DNA of 64,000 nt from Polaribacter gangjinensis (GCF_038024125.1 NZ_CP150662.1:2714501-2778500); one strand, 5' to 3'; shown: positions 16,914 to 25,255, counted from the stretch's first letter. Notes: generated from the letters alone by a model not told the origin. A program made the numbers and translations.

Positions 16914-17173
16914 TTTTTTTCAATCACATCTTTTAATGCTTGATTCATCAGTGCTAAATCGGCATACATTCTTTTGAGCTTTGAATTCTCTGCTTCTAGT
17001 TCTTTTATGCGTTTTAGTTCTGTGGCATCCATACCTCCATATTTGCTTTTCCAACGATAAAACGTTTTGTCGGATATACCATTGGCTCTGGCAATATCGG
17101 TAACTTTAACTCCTTGCTCTTGTTGTTTTAACATGGCAACAATCTGGTTTTCGGTAAATTGGGTTGTCTTCAT
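16907..17173 (-). CDS. IS3-family OrfA (copy 2)
   Basis: An 88-residue HTH_Tnp_1 protein: TENQIVAMLKQQEQGVKV, then TDIARANGISDKTFYRWKSK, then a coiled coil (ELEAENSKLKRMYADLAL). The slippery A_AAA_AAG (16919-16913 on the minus strand) lies just before its stop. Confidence 0.92.
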   Translation of the reverse strand: MKTTQFTENQIVAMLKQQEQGVKVTDIARANGISDKTFYRWKSKYGGMDATELKRIKELEAENSKLKRMYADLALMNQALKDVIEKKL

Positions 17174-17271
17174 AAGTTTTCGGCTTTAAATTTAATAATT
17201 TTTACTGAACGCGCTCCTTCGTCGCTTGTCGAATTCTATTTTTAAATGGCCGAATTTTGGGGAAGCTTACA

Positions 17272-17374
17272 TAACCACTCAACACTAACGACTACAGTCT
17301 ACAGTCTACAGTCTACAGTCTAAAGTACAAAGTACAATATTAAAAGTAGAAAGTAGAAAGTACAAAGTTGACTT
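17272..17374 (+). repeat. Composite intergenic repeat right of IS copy 2
   Basis: Begins flush with the IS end with the same 34 bases that end at 16053, then CTACAGT heptamers (about 17292-17325), then AAAGTACAAAGTACAATATT and AAAGTTGAC. The same parts reappear on the other side of the toxin-antitoxin genes. Confidence 0.85.
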
Positions 17375-17455
17375 TGTCACCCTAATAATACTTTGTTGAA
17401 TTCATAAAAAAAACCATTCAAAATCACAATTTAAAAATATGTGCATTATTTTATG

Positions 17456-17463
17456 TAATTTTG
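17456..17463 (+). promoter_or_regulatory. Candidate -7 element of the MntA-HepT operon
   Basis: TAATTTTG (TAnnTTTG) ends 19 bases before the mntA ATG. No good -33 TTG is seen. Confidence 0.4.
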
Positions 17464-17482
17464 AAATTATAAATACTTTAAA

Positions 17483-17782
17483 ATGAGTTTTATCCAAAAA
17501 CATAGCAAAGAAATAAATAAACTTTGTAAATCACACAAGGTAAAATCTTTGTACGCTTTTGGTTCAGTACTTACTGATAAATTCAACTCTGAAAGTGATA
17601 TTGACTTAATTGTTGATTTTCAACAAATAGATATTCTTGATTATGGTGATAATTACTATAATTTAAAATTCTCTTTAGAAGAGATGTTTAAAAGAAATGT
17701 TGATTTGTTAGAAGAAAAAGCGATACGAAATCCATACTTTTTAGAAACTTTGAATCAATCAAAAAAAATGATTTATGGATAA
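17483..17782 (+). CDS. mntA: MntA-type nucleotidyltransferase antitoxin
   Basis: A 99-residue minimal nucleotidyltransferase. The GSx10DxD motif is intact: Gly27-Ser28 and Asp39-x-Asp41 in FGSVLTDKFNSESDIDLIVD. In the characterised MntA-HepT systems this protein AMPylates a tyrosine of the HEPN partner and so blocks its RNase activity. The stop overlaps the start of the partner gene by 8 bases. The pair is bracketed by composite repeats and two IS elements, consistent with mobility. Confidence 0.9.
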   Translation: MSFIQKHSKEINKLCKSHKVKSLYAFGSVLTDKFNSESDIDLIVDFQQIDILDYGDNYYNLKFSLEEMFKRNVDLLEEKAIRNPYFLETLNQSKKMIYG

Positions 17783-18116
17783 TGATTTGAAAACTTGGCT
17801 TTATGATATATTGTGTTCTATAAATGAAATCGAGAGTTATTTTATAGAAACGCCTAAAATGTTTGAAATTTATCAAAACGATTTAAGGACTAAAAGAGCG
17901 GTTGAACGAAATATAGAAATTATTGGCGAAGCAATGAATCGAATACTAAAACGAAACCAACCTATTAAGATATCTAACGCAAGAAAAATTGTTGATGTAA
18001 GAAATAGAATAATTCATGGGTATGATACGGTATCCGATGCTGTAATTTGGGGGATTGTTGTTAAAAATTTACCTGTTTTACAATTGGAAGTTGAGCAATT
18101 ACTCAATGAGAAATAA
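17775..18116 (+). CDS. hepT: HepT-type HEPN ribonuclease toxin (DUF86)
   Basis: A 113-residue helical HEPN protein with the full active-site motif Rx4HxY: Arg76, His81 and Tyr83 in VRNRIIHGYD. Known HepT toxins are tRNA- or mRNA-directed RNases; the tyrosine is the residue modified by MntA. The preceding helix (RAVERNIEIIGEAMNRIL) is typical of DUF86. Translationally coupled to mntA. Whether it acts in phage defence or only as an addiction module cannot be told from the sequence. Confidence 0.9.
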   Translation: MDNDLKTWLYDILCSINEIESYFIETPKMFEIYQNDLRTKRAVERNIEIIGEAMNRILKRNQPIKISNARKIVDVRNRIIHGYDTVSDAVIWGIVVKNLPVLQLEVEQLLNEK

Positions 18117-18117
18117 A

Positions 18118-18290
18118 CTTGCAAAGAGGCAAAGTACAATATTCAATATTCAATGTTCAATATTCAAAGTTGGGATTGGGAATAAACACTAAACTCTAAC
18201 CCCTAACCACTCAACACTAACGACTACAGTTTACAGTCTGCAGTCTAAAGTCTACGGTCTAACGTCTACAGACCACAGTCTAATCACTAA
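18118..18290 (+). repeat. Composite intergenic repeat right of MntA-HepT
   Basis: GCAAAGAGGCAAAG, GTACAATATTCAATATTC, AAAGTTGGGATTGGGAAT, then AACACTAAACTCTAACCCCT and CACTCAACACTAACGACTAC (18184-18232) and degenerate CTACAGT/CTAACGT heptamers. Same order as the left side (14400-17330) once the IS elements are removed. Confidence 0.85.
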
Positions 18291-18303
18291 ATACCAAAAA
18301 TTA

Positions 18304-18334
18304 TTGCACAACCTATTTTCTTATAATATATTTG
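18304..18334 (+). promoter_or_regulatory. Promoter of the N-acetylglucosamine kinase-like gene
   Basis: TTG (18304-18306), a 20-base spacer, then TATATTTG (18327-18334). This is close to the Bacteroidota consensus, with the ATG 17 bases past the -7 element. Confidence 0.55.
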
Positions 18335-18350
18335 GAAAAAATTAACAACC

Positions 18351-19199
18351 ATGATTTTAATTGCAGACGGAGGCTCTACAAAAGCAGATTGGATAGCAAT
18401 CAATAAAGATAAAACAGAAGCATTCAGAGTACGAACTTTGGGCTTGAATCCGGAGGTAAATTCTACCAAAGAATTGACAGATCGCATCATACACATGTAT
18501 CAACTGATCAATATCAAAGACGATGTTGAAGAAATCTATTTTTACGGAGCAGGCTGTGGCACTCCTGTAGCCATCAAAATCTTGCAAGATGTATTGGAAT
18601 CCATCTTTACCAATGCCAAGGTATTTGTTGCTGAAGATATGTTGGCGGCAGTCTATGCAGCTTCTGGGAAAGCTCCTGCCATTGTTTGTATTTTAGGTAC
18701 GGGATCGAATAGCTGTTATTTTGATGGGGAAAATCTACACATGAAAACCGTTTCTTTAGGCTATATTGTGATGGATGAAGCCAGTGGAAATCACTTCGGA
18801 AAGATATTATTGAAGGAGTATTTTTATGGGAAGATGCCCAAAAGAATTGCCACAAAATTTGAAGCGGAATTCAATCTAGATGCCGACTTTGTAAAGAAAA
18901 ATTTATACAGAGAGCAAAACCCGAATATGTATTTGGCAACCTTTGCCCAATTTATGTTTGCATTTAAAGAGGATAAATACATCAAGCGCATCATCAAAAA
19001 AGGATTTCAAGAGTTTTTCAAATACCGAGTATTGCCTTTTGAGAAAGGTAGAGAGACTCCACTGTATTTTATAGGTTCTATCGCTTATTACTTCAGAGAC
19101 TTGTTAGAAAAAGTAGCTCAGAAAAATAATTTAACAGTAACAGACGTCATCCAAAGACCTATTGACAATTTGTTGGCTTATCACCGAAGTCATATTTGA
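18351..19199 (+). CDS. N-acetylglucosamine kinase-like ATPase (BadF/BadG family)
   Basis: A 282-residue ASKHA-fold sugar kinase. The N-terminal MILIADGGSTKADWIAI is the phosphate-1 loop; GAGCGTP and VCILGTGSNSCYFDG are the second phosphate and sugar-binding segments; DEASGNHFGKILLKEYF is the GlcNAc-kinase-like motif. Such genes are very common in Bacteroidota and probably recycle amino sugars from cell-wall turnover; its neighbour on the other side of the Fic module is murF. The TGA stop starts an octamer array. Confidence 0.88.
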   Translation: MILIADGGSTKADWIAINKDKTEAFRVRTLGLNPEVNSTKELTDRIIHMYQLINIKDDVEEIYFYGAGCGTPVAIKILQDVLESIFTNAKVFVAEDMLAAVYAASGKAPAIVCILGTGSNSCYFDGENLHMKTVSLGYIVMDEASGNHFGKILLKEYFYGKMPKRIATKFEAEFNLDADFVKKNLYREQNPNMYLATFAQFMFAFKEDKYIKRIIKKGFQEFFKYRVLPFEKGRETPLYFIGSIAYYFRDLLEKVAQKNNLTVTDVIQRPIDNLLAYHRSHI

Positions 19200-20284
19200 T
19201 TAATGAAACAATGAAACAATGAATTAATGAATTATTGAATTATTGAATTATTGAATTATTGAATTATTGAATTAATTCAAACAATAGCAACCGATTAAAT
19301 ATTAGAAGTTAGAGGTTAGAGGTTAGAGTTTAACTGTTTAGAGGTTAGAAGTTAGATATAAGATATTAGAAGTTAGATATAAGATATTAGAAGTTAGAGG
19401 TTAGGGGTTTAGATGTTAGATATTAGAAGTTAATTTACTAGTCGTATAAGATTAATAAATAATAACAATAAAAAATAAATAATCAATTAACCAGTTATTC
19501 AAATAAGCAGATAACCAGTTCAAACAACAGAAACGTTTTAGGCTTAGCATTCGTCTTCGTCTTGGTCTTTGTCTTCGTTGTTTTACCAAATAATCAGCAA
19601 CCATCATTTTAACCACATAGTATTTCACATAGTTGTCCTTTATGGGGATAGACGCTTTGCTTTGTTATAGAAAACATAGAAGTTAATATATTTGTCGTAT
19701 AAGATTAATAAATAATAACAATAAAAAATAAATAATCAATTAACCAGTTATTCAAATAAGCAGATAGCCAGTTCAAACAACAGCAACGTTTTAGTCTTAG
19801 CCTTCGTCTTCGTCTTGGTCTTTGTCTTCGTTGTTTATCCAAATAATCAGCAACCATCATTTTAACCACATAGTATTTCACATAGTTGTCCTTTATGGGG
19901 ATAGACGCTTTGCTTTGTTATAGAAAACATAGAAGTTAATATATTTGTCGTATAAGATTAATAAATAATAACAATAAAAAATAAATAATCAATTAACCAG
20001 TTAACCAAATAAACACAGAAACGTCTTCGTCTTGGTCTTTGTCTTCGTTGTTTTACCAAATAATCAGCAACCATCATTTAAACCACATAGTATTTCACAT
20101 AGTTGTCCTTTATGGGGATAGACGCTTTGCTTTGTTATAGAAAACATAGAAGTTAATATATTTGTCGTATAAGATTAATAAATAATAACAATAAAAAATA
20201 AATAATCAATTAACCAGTTAACCAAATAAACACAGAAACGTCTTCGTCTTCGTTGTTTAATTAATAAATCATTACCTCATTAAT
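19197..20284. repeat. Composite repeat left of fic, with a 253-bp tandem repeat
   Basis: No gene is seen. Starting at the kinase stop: TGAAACAA/TGAATTAT octamers (to about 19275); TAGAAGT/TAGAGGT/TAGATAT heptamers (about 19305-19437); then a long unit starting GTCGTATAAGATTAAT at 19441, 19694, 19947 and 20164 (periods 253, 253 and 217). Each unit carries AACCAGTT octamers, CTTCGTCTT hexamers (minus-sense AAGACG), AACCACATAGTATTTCACAT and GATAGACGCTTTGC. It ends with TAATAAATCATTACCTCATT at the fic stop. A shorter copy of the whole series lies at 21288-21745. Confidence 0.9.
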
Positions 20285-21244
20285 TCATTCAATCAATACA
20301 CGGTAGCTCGTTTTATTTTTATCTCCTATTTTTTGAAATAAACCTAATTCAACTCCTTTTTTTAAATCCCTACTGGCAGTTGCGGAAGAAATATCTTTAA
20401 ACATATTCATGTATTCTTTTCTCGTAAAGTCAGTCTTATGTAAAGAAACAAAATAGTCTAAGCGGTCTTTGTCGGTTAATGTTCTGTTGTTGAAATCCAA
20501 TAATTGACGCAATGAAGCATCAATGATTCCCAACATATATTCGATAAATACGGTTGATTTTCCTAATTGGTCACTTTTTGCTAATGCATTGTAATAGTCT
20601 TCTTGATTTTTGCTAATCAATGTTTCTAAAGGTAAAAATTCAAAAACGGGATATTTATCCATTAAAATTAGCGTTTGCCATAACCTTCCCATTCTGCCAT
20701 TCCCGTCTAAAAATGGGTGAATAAATTCCATTTCGTAATGAAAAACACAACTCTTTATCAATACAATTTCATTCGAACTTTTCAAATACTCAAAAAGTTC
20801 TTTCATTAAAAAGGGTACGTTTGCAGCAGGGGGGGCTACATGGGCTACTTTTGAGCCTTTGACAATCCCAACATTTTGATTTCTATAGGTTCCTGCATTT
20901 ACCAAAAGACCCTTCAGTAAGTTTTGATGTGCTTTTAAAAAAGACTTTTCATTAGTGGGATTGTATTTTTGTAGGTTTTCGTAGGTATGAATGGCATTTA
21001 CAACTTCCATCACATCCTTTTTAGGACCGATTACTTTTTTGTGATCTAGGAGTGCTGTTATTTGCTCTTCCGTAAGCGTATTTCCCTCAATCTTTAGAGA
21101 AGCATGGATTGTTTTTATTCTATTTTCTTTTCTCAATAACGGAGAAGGTCTGCTAACTAAATTGGCATTTACTGCACCTAATTTTTCTGAAATAGCAGTA
21201 ATTAATTGTAAGATAGTAGGTGTTATTTCGTAAGGAGGTTTCAT
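20285..21244 (-). CDS. Fic family AMP-transferase with built-in inhibitory helix and winged helix
   Basis: About 319 residues from the ATG at 21244. An in-frame ATG at 21262 also exists, but it would lie inside an operator-like palindrome, and MKPPYEITP is the usual family start. Seen: the inhibitory motif S-x3-E-G (Ser49, Glu53) in ASLKIEGNTL, the catalytic HPFLDGNGRMGR (His about 176), and a C-terminal winged-helix segment (FTRKEYMNMFKDIS...SATASRDLKKGVELGLF). A class II Fic protein that transfers AMP to protein targets and is held off by its own N-terminal helix. It stands alone, between two copies of a composite repeat, and looks like a later insertion between two convergent genes. Confidence 0.92.
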   Translation of the reverse strand: MKPPYEITPTILQLITAISEKLGAVNANLVSRPSPLLRKENRIKTIHASLKIEGNTLTEEQITALLDHKKVIGPKKDVMEVVNAIHTYENLQKYNPTNEKSFLKAHQNLLKGLLVNAGTYRNQNVGIVKGSKVAHVAPPAANVPFLMKELFEYLKSSNEIVLIKSCVFHYEMEFIHPFLDGNGRMGRLWQTLILMDKYPVFEFLPLETLISKNQEDYYNALAKSDQLGKSTVFIEYMLGIIDASLRQLLDFNNRTLTDKDRLDYFVSLHKTDFTRKEYMNMFKDISSATASRDLKKGVELGLFQKIGDKNKTSYRVLIE

Positions 21245-21250
21245 ATATAT

Positions 21251-21274
21251 TGATACTATCATTTGATACTATCA
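21251..21274 (-). promoter_or_regulatory. Two operator-like palindromes in front of fic
   Basis: TGATACTATCA occurs twice, at 21251-21261 and 21264-21274, 13 bases apart. Each is an 11-base palindrome about a central base. The first ends 7 bases before the chosen fic ATG. They are likely binding sites for a dimeric repressor, perhaps the winged helix of Fic itself. Confidence 0.55.
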
Positions 21275-21287
21275 AAGATACGAAGAT

Positions 21288-21745
21288 TTTAATTAATGAA
21301 ACATTGAATTAATTTAAACAATAGCAACCGATTAAATATTAGAGGTTAGAGGTTAGGGTTTAGAGGTTAGGGTTTAGAGGTTAGAGATTAGAAGTTAGAT
21401 ATAAGATATAAGATATTAGAAGTTAAAGGTTAATTTACTAGTCTTATAAGATTAATAAATAATAACAATAAAAAATAAATAATCAATTAACCAAATAAGC
21501 AGATAACCAATTCAATCAACAGCAACCTTTTAGTCTTCGTCTTAGTCTTTGTCTTCGTTGTTTAACCAGTTAACCAGTTCAAACAACAGAAACGTTTTAG
21601 TCTTCGTCTTAGTCTTTGTCTTCGTTGTTTAACCAGTTAACCAGTTCAAACAACAGAAACGTTTTAGTCTTAGCCTTCGTCTTCGTCTTGGTCTTAGTTG
21701 TTAAATTAATAAATCATTACCTCATTCCCTCATTAATTCATTAAC
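21288..21745. repeat. Composite repeat right of fic (short copy)
   Basis: Repeats the left block in the same order: TTAATGAAACATTGAATTAA, CAATAGCAACCGATTAAATA, TAGAGGT/TAGATAT heptamers, TATAAGATTAATAAATAATA at about 21445, then minus-sense AAGACG hexamers and AACCAGTT octamers, and TAATAAATCATTACCTCATT at the murF end. One 253-type unit only. Confidence 0.88.
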
Positions 21746-23002
21746 CTACAGCAACTCCACCAACCGTTCCAATCTCATACCTCTGGAGCCTTTTATCAAA
21801 ATGGTTTTATTTTGAAATGGATGTTTGGAAAGATGGATTTTTAGGCTTTCGAAATCTTCAAAACTAAGATGGCTTGTAGAAACCCCATGAAAGTTTTTCC
21901 CTACTAGGAAGATGGTTTCAAAATGTAAAGAAGCTGCTAAATCCGCGATGGCTTGGTGCTCATGAGCACTGTCTTCCCCCAATTCGAACATGTCTCCTAA
22001 AATAACCGTTTTGTGAGTTGCAGACAAGGCTGCAAAATTCTCTAAGGCTACTTTCATGCTGCTTGGGTTGGCGTTGTACGCATCTAAAAACAAGGTATTG
22101 TGCGCTGTTTTTACAATTTGCGAACGATTGTTTTGGGGCACATAGCCCTCAATAGCTTTGCTGATGGCATCTGTAGGTACCCCAAAATGCAAGCCCATGG
22201 TGATGGCAGCGGCTATGTTGGGAAAATTATAGTTGCCCATCAATTGCGTTTGGATGTTTTGTCCGTCTAAGGAAAGCTGTATGAAAGGATTTACCCCCAC
22301 ATACTGTATTCTTTCCAAGTCGAACAATACCCGAGAAATATCCGAAGTTTTTGTCATTTGAATGGGGTCTGCAGGATTTACAAACACCATTTTATGGTTG
22401 GCTCTTATAAAATCATACAGTTCACTTTTTCCTTTGATGACCCCTTCAACACCTCCAAAGCCCTCTAAATGCGCTTTGCCAAAGTTGGTGATATAGCCAA
22501 AATCAGGTTCGCAAATGCTGCTTAAAAAGGCAATTTCTTGTTGGTGATTGGCACCCATTTCTACAATGCCCAATTCCGTATCAGGCGTCATGGAAAGTAG
22601 GGTTAAAGGTACCCCAATATGATTGTTGAGGTTTCCTTTGGTAGCAACTGTTTTGAATTTTTGTTGTAGCACCCCATGAATCAATTCTTTACTCGTAGTT
22701 TTGCCATTGCTGCCTGTCAAACCAATGATGGGCAGCTGTAATTGTTTGCGGTGATAGTTGGCAAGCTTTTGTAGGGTTTGTAATACGTCCGTAACCAAAA
22801 TCATGCGTTCGTCTGTTTGATAGGTTTCCTCGTCGATAATGGCAAAACGAGCGCCCAAAGCCAATGCTTTTTCAGCAAAATTATTGCCATTAAAGTTTTC
22901 GCCTTTCAATGCAAAAAACAAACTGTTTTGAGAGATTGCTCTGGTATCTGTAGTAACTAAATAGTGCGTTTTGTAAAGTTCGTAAAGTTTGGGAATGTCC
23001 AT
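21746..23002 (-). CDS. murF: UDP-N-acetylmuramoyl-tripeptide--D-alanyl-D-alanine ligase
   Basis: A 418-residue Mur ligase. N domain with TDTRAISQNSLFFALKG; central ATPase with P-loop GLTGSNGKTTSKELI and VEMGANHQQEI; C domain with LDAYNANPSSMKVALENF and LGDMFELG, as in MurF. It adds D-Ala-D-Ala to the UDP-MurNAc tripeptide in the cytoplasm; the matching ddl is at 51514. It lies just before gldJ on the same strand, an order known from gliding flavobacteria. Octamers ending in ATGA follow its TAG stop on the coding strand. Confidence 0.96.
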   Translation of the reverse strand: MDIPKLYELYKTHYLVTTDTRAISQNSLFFALKGENFNGNNFAEKALALGARFAIIDEETYQTDERMILVTDVLQTLQKLANYHRKQLQLPIIGLTGSNGKTTSKELIHGVLQQKFKTVATKGNLNNHIGVPLTLLSMTPDTELGIVEMGANHQQEIAFLSSICEPDFGYITNFGKAHLEGFGGVEGVIKGKSELYDFIRANHKMVFVNPADPIQMTKTSDISRVLFDLERIQYVGVNPFIQLSLDGQNIQTQLMGNYNFPNIAAAITMGLHFGVPTDAISKAIEGYVPQNNRSQIVKTAHNTLFLDAYNANPSSMKVALENFAALSATHKTVILGDMFELGEDSAHEHQAIADLAASLHFETIFLVGKNFHGVSTSHLSFEDFESLKIHLSKHPFQNKTILIKGSRGMRLERLVELL

Positions 23003-23426
23003 AAATTAATGTGGGTTCGTTTAAGTTGTAAATGTAATAAATTGACGATTCAATATTTAGAGTTTCTTTGTGAACCTTTGTATTTAGGATTTCAGGACTT
23101 TGTGAACCAAGTGTAGCACAAAATACGCAAAGAAGACACAAAAAACACAAAGAAGTAATTTTTAGGAAGCTATTTTACTATATTCTATGATGCATACATC
23201 GGGTTCACTTTAAATTTTGAGGTTTTGAAACTACAAATCAATCATAGTTGTCTTTTATAGCAGAGTGTTGTTTCGTTAATGAGTAGAAAATTGTAAAAAT
23301 ATGATTCCTAAATTTGAGTATCTGCTTATTTTTTCTATGTTTATACTATGTGGTTAAACACAATTCCTATAAAAAAACCTCATTATAAAAAATTACAATG
23401 AGGTTGTTGTTATGCGTTATGAATGT
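23003..23426. repeat. murF-gldJ gap with a CACAAAG-type repeat
   Basis: No gene. About 23100-23155 holds ACACAAAGAAG/CACAAAA units, a family also at 29920-29960, 32255-32345, 33073-33165 and 52998-53045. TATACTATGTGGTTAAA at 23342-23358 is a fragment of the CTATGTGGTT repeat. A terminator lies at the left edge of gldJ. Confidence 0.7.
23371..23405 (-). terminator. Rho-independent terminator of gldJ
   Basis: A 9-bp stem AACCTCATT/AATGAGGTT (23376-23384 and 23397-23405) with a 12-base loop, followed on the minus strand by seven T. Confidence 0.75.
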
Positions 23427-25112
23427 TTATCTGCTTGGGTTTCTAGCCGATTTCTTTTGGGTTGACATTGGCCCTAATTTGTCAGAAACACATCGGAATC
23501 CGATATAATTCGTTGCCATATATTCTGGCAAATACCTTCTTTGAGCCGGGTCTAACCAGTATTCTCTATCAGACCATGAACCTCCTTTGTAAACGCGGGT
23601 ATTGTCGCTAATCAAGGTAGTTCTTGGTTTGTTATCGTTTATTAAAATATCTTTACCGGTGATGGAATCACGCATTCTTGTAGGCCCTTTTGGGGAATTG
23701 TACATGCTTGGTTTTGAAGTAAATTCATCTTCATTGGCATTGAAAAAACGAGAAGAATTCAAATCACCATCCCCAATATTTGAATTGTCGGCAATAGAAA
23801 AGTTTCTACGCATCACAGCATCTTCTTTGGTGATAGGCATGTATTTGATAGTACCAGGCAATTGCTTAGGAATGATTTTACCGTTAGGTAACGTATCGTA
23901 ATCAACTTTGGCAGCATCTCCACCAGCAGCATACACTAGATTTCCGTTGGCATCAATGAGTTTTTTGGTGAATAAGTTTCCTCTGAAATAGTTGAAATCA
24001 TTCGCTTCATTATCAATGATTGGTCTGTATACATCCGCTACCCATTCAGCCACGTTTCCAGACATGTCATACAATCCGAATGCATTTGGAGGATAGGATT
24101 TTATTTTGTTTGGAATGTCAGAACCGTCAGAACTCCAGCCTGATAAGCCACTGTACTCTCCATTACCTTGTTTAAAGTTCGCCAATTGATCGCCTTTGTA
24201 ACGCTTTTCTTTAGCACGGGTATATTTTCCGTCCCACGCATATTTTTTACGACCACGGATGTTGTTGTACTCTCTGTTTTCTACATTCGCTTTCGCAGCA
24301 AACTCCCATTCAGCCTCCGTTGGCAAGCGAAAACGTTGGGTTAATACACCATCTGCTTGGGTAATTTTTCTACCTTGAAAAGCCCCTTTTTCAGGTCTAG
24401 GTTCGCCTCTTTTACGAACCACTCTGGTAGGTACTCCTCTTTTATATACGGTAGAATCTCCTTCAAACAAACGAGAATCATCGGCTAAGAAAACGTCCGT
24501 ATCAAAAAAGTTGCTGATAGAATCTATTTCGAAGATGTTTTTGATGTAGCCTTTGTCAATCAATGTTTTTAAGTTCACCACATTGGTTCTCCATTTGCAG
24601 TATTCATTGGCTTGCAACCAACTCACCCCCACCACAGGATAATCTGCATAAGCTGGATGACGGAAATAGTTTTCTGATAAAATATCTGTATTTCCCAAAC
24701 TTTTTCTCCATACTAAAGTATCAGGCAATACGGATGGATAAATATGTTTGTAATTTTCTTCGGATGGAGGAAATACATCTTTGGTGTATTGCACATACAA
24801 AAAGTATTCGGAGTTCGTTACTTCGGCTTCATCCATAAAGAACGAACGAACGTGTAATTTTTTTGGAGTGGTGTTCCAATCAAACATTACGTCGTCTTGC
24901 ACTTGCCCCATGGTAAAAGAGCCTCCTTCTACAGCAACCATCCCTAAAGGAGGTTTTTGATCATTGCCTGCGTTTCCTTTTACGTAATTTCCATTTTTTG
25001 GGTCGTTAAATGACAAGCCAGTAAGCGTAGATTTGTTGGTAGTTGATTTATTACAACCAAAAATCATCAGCGCAAAGCCTAAGATAAGACCGGTTTTAAA
25101 GGTGTTTTTCAT
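23427..25112 (-). CDS. gldJ: Gliding motility / T9SS-associated lipoprotein GldJ
   Basis: A 561-residue lipoprotein: signal peptide with lipobox IFGC (Cys20), then an FGE-sulfatase fold. VAVEGGSFTMGQ opens the domain; FMDEAEVTNSEYFLYVQYT, RFRLPTEAEWEFAAKANV, NVAEWVADVYRP and RVYKGGSWSDREYWLDPAQR follow, with the end YIGFRCVSD. GldJ forms helical bands in the envelope of gliding flavobacteria and is needed for stability of other Gld proteins and for Type IX secretion. Divergent from porU with a 200-base shared upstream region. Confidence 0.96.
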   Translation of the reverse strand: MKNTFKTGLILGFALMIFGCNKSTTNKSTLTGLSFNDPKNGNYVKGNAGNDQKPPLGMVAVEGGSFTMGQVQDDVMFDWNTTPKKLHVRSFFMDEAEVTNSEYFLYVQYTKDVFPPSEENYKHIYPSVLPDTLVWRKSLGNTDILSENYFRHPAYADYPVVGVSWLQANEYCKWRTNVVNLKTLIDKGYIKNIFEIDSISNFFDTDVFLADDSRLFEGDSTVYKRGVPTRVVRKRGEPRPEKGAFQGRKITQADGVLTQRFRLPTEAEWEFAAKANVENREYNNIRGRKKYAWDGKYTRAKEKRYKGDQLANFKQGNGEYSGLSGWSSDGSDIPNKIKSYPPNAFGLYDMSGNVAEWVADVYRPIIDNEANDFNYFRGNLFTKKLIDANGNLVYAAGGDAAKVDYDTLPNGKIIPKQLPGTIKYMPITKEDAVMRRNFSIADNSNIGDGDLNSSRFFNANEDEFTSKPSMYNSPKGPTRMRDSITGKDILINDNKPRTTLISDNTRVYKGGSWSDREYWLDPAQRRYLPEYMATNYIGFRCVSDKLGPMSTQKKSARNPSR

Positions 25113-25255
25113 TTCCTAAATATAAAATTTATAGGTTTCTGTAATCGTGATGCAATTTACAATAAAATCCATTTCTAACAAGTTATTTGAAAATTTTAAC
25201 GCATCCATATTTTTCTATGCCTTGAAAACGTTTTCTTTTTGTGTTTAGTATCTAT

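Larger units (their letters stand above)
16054..17271 (-). mobile_element. Complete IS3-family insertion sequence, copy 2 (about 1.22 kb)
   Basis: Terminal inverted repeats of about 40 bp: TGTAAGCTTCCC...AAAAATAGAATT from 16054, and the same read inward from 17271, with a few mismatches. Contains orfA and orfB on the minus strand with a -1 slip site. Not the same type as copy 1; the OrfB sequence resembles IS407-like members. No 3-5 bp target duplication is visible; instead a perfect 34-bp direct repeat abuts both ends (16020-16053 and 17272-17305). Confidence 0.92.

Noticed and set aside
19441..20262. CRISPR array
   Set aside because: The repeated units are 253 bp, nearly identical throughout, with no repeat-spacer structure and no cas genes.
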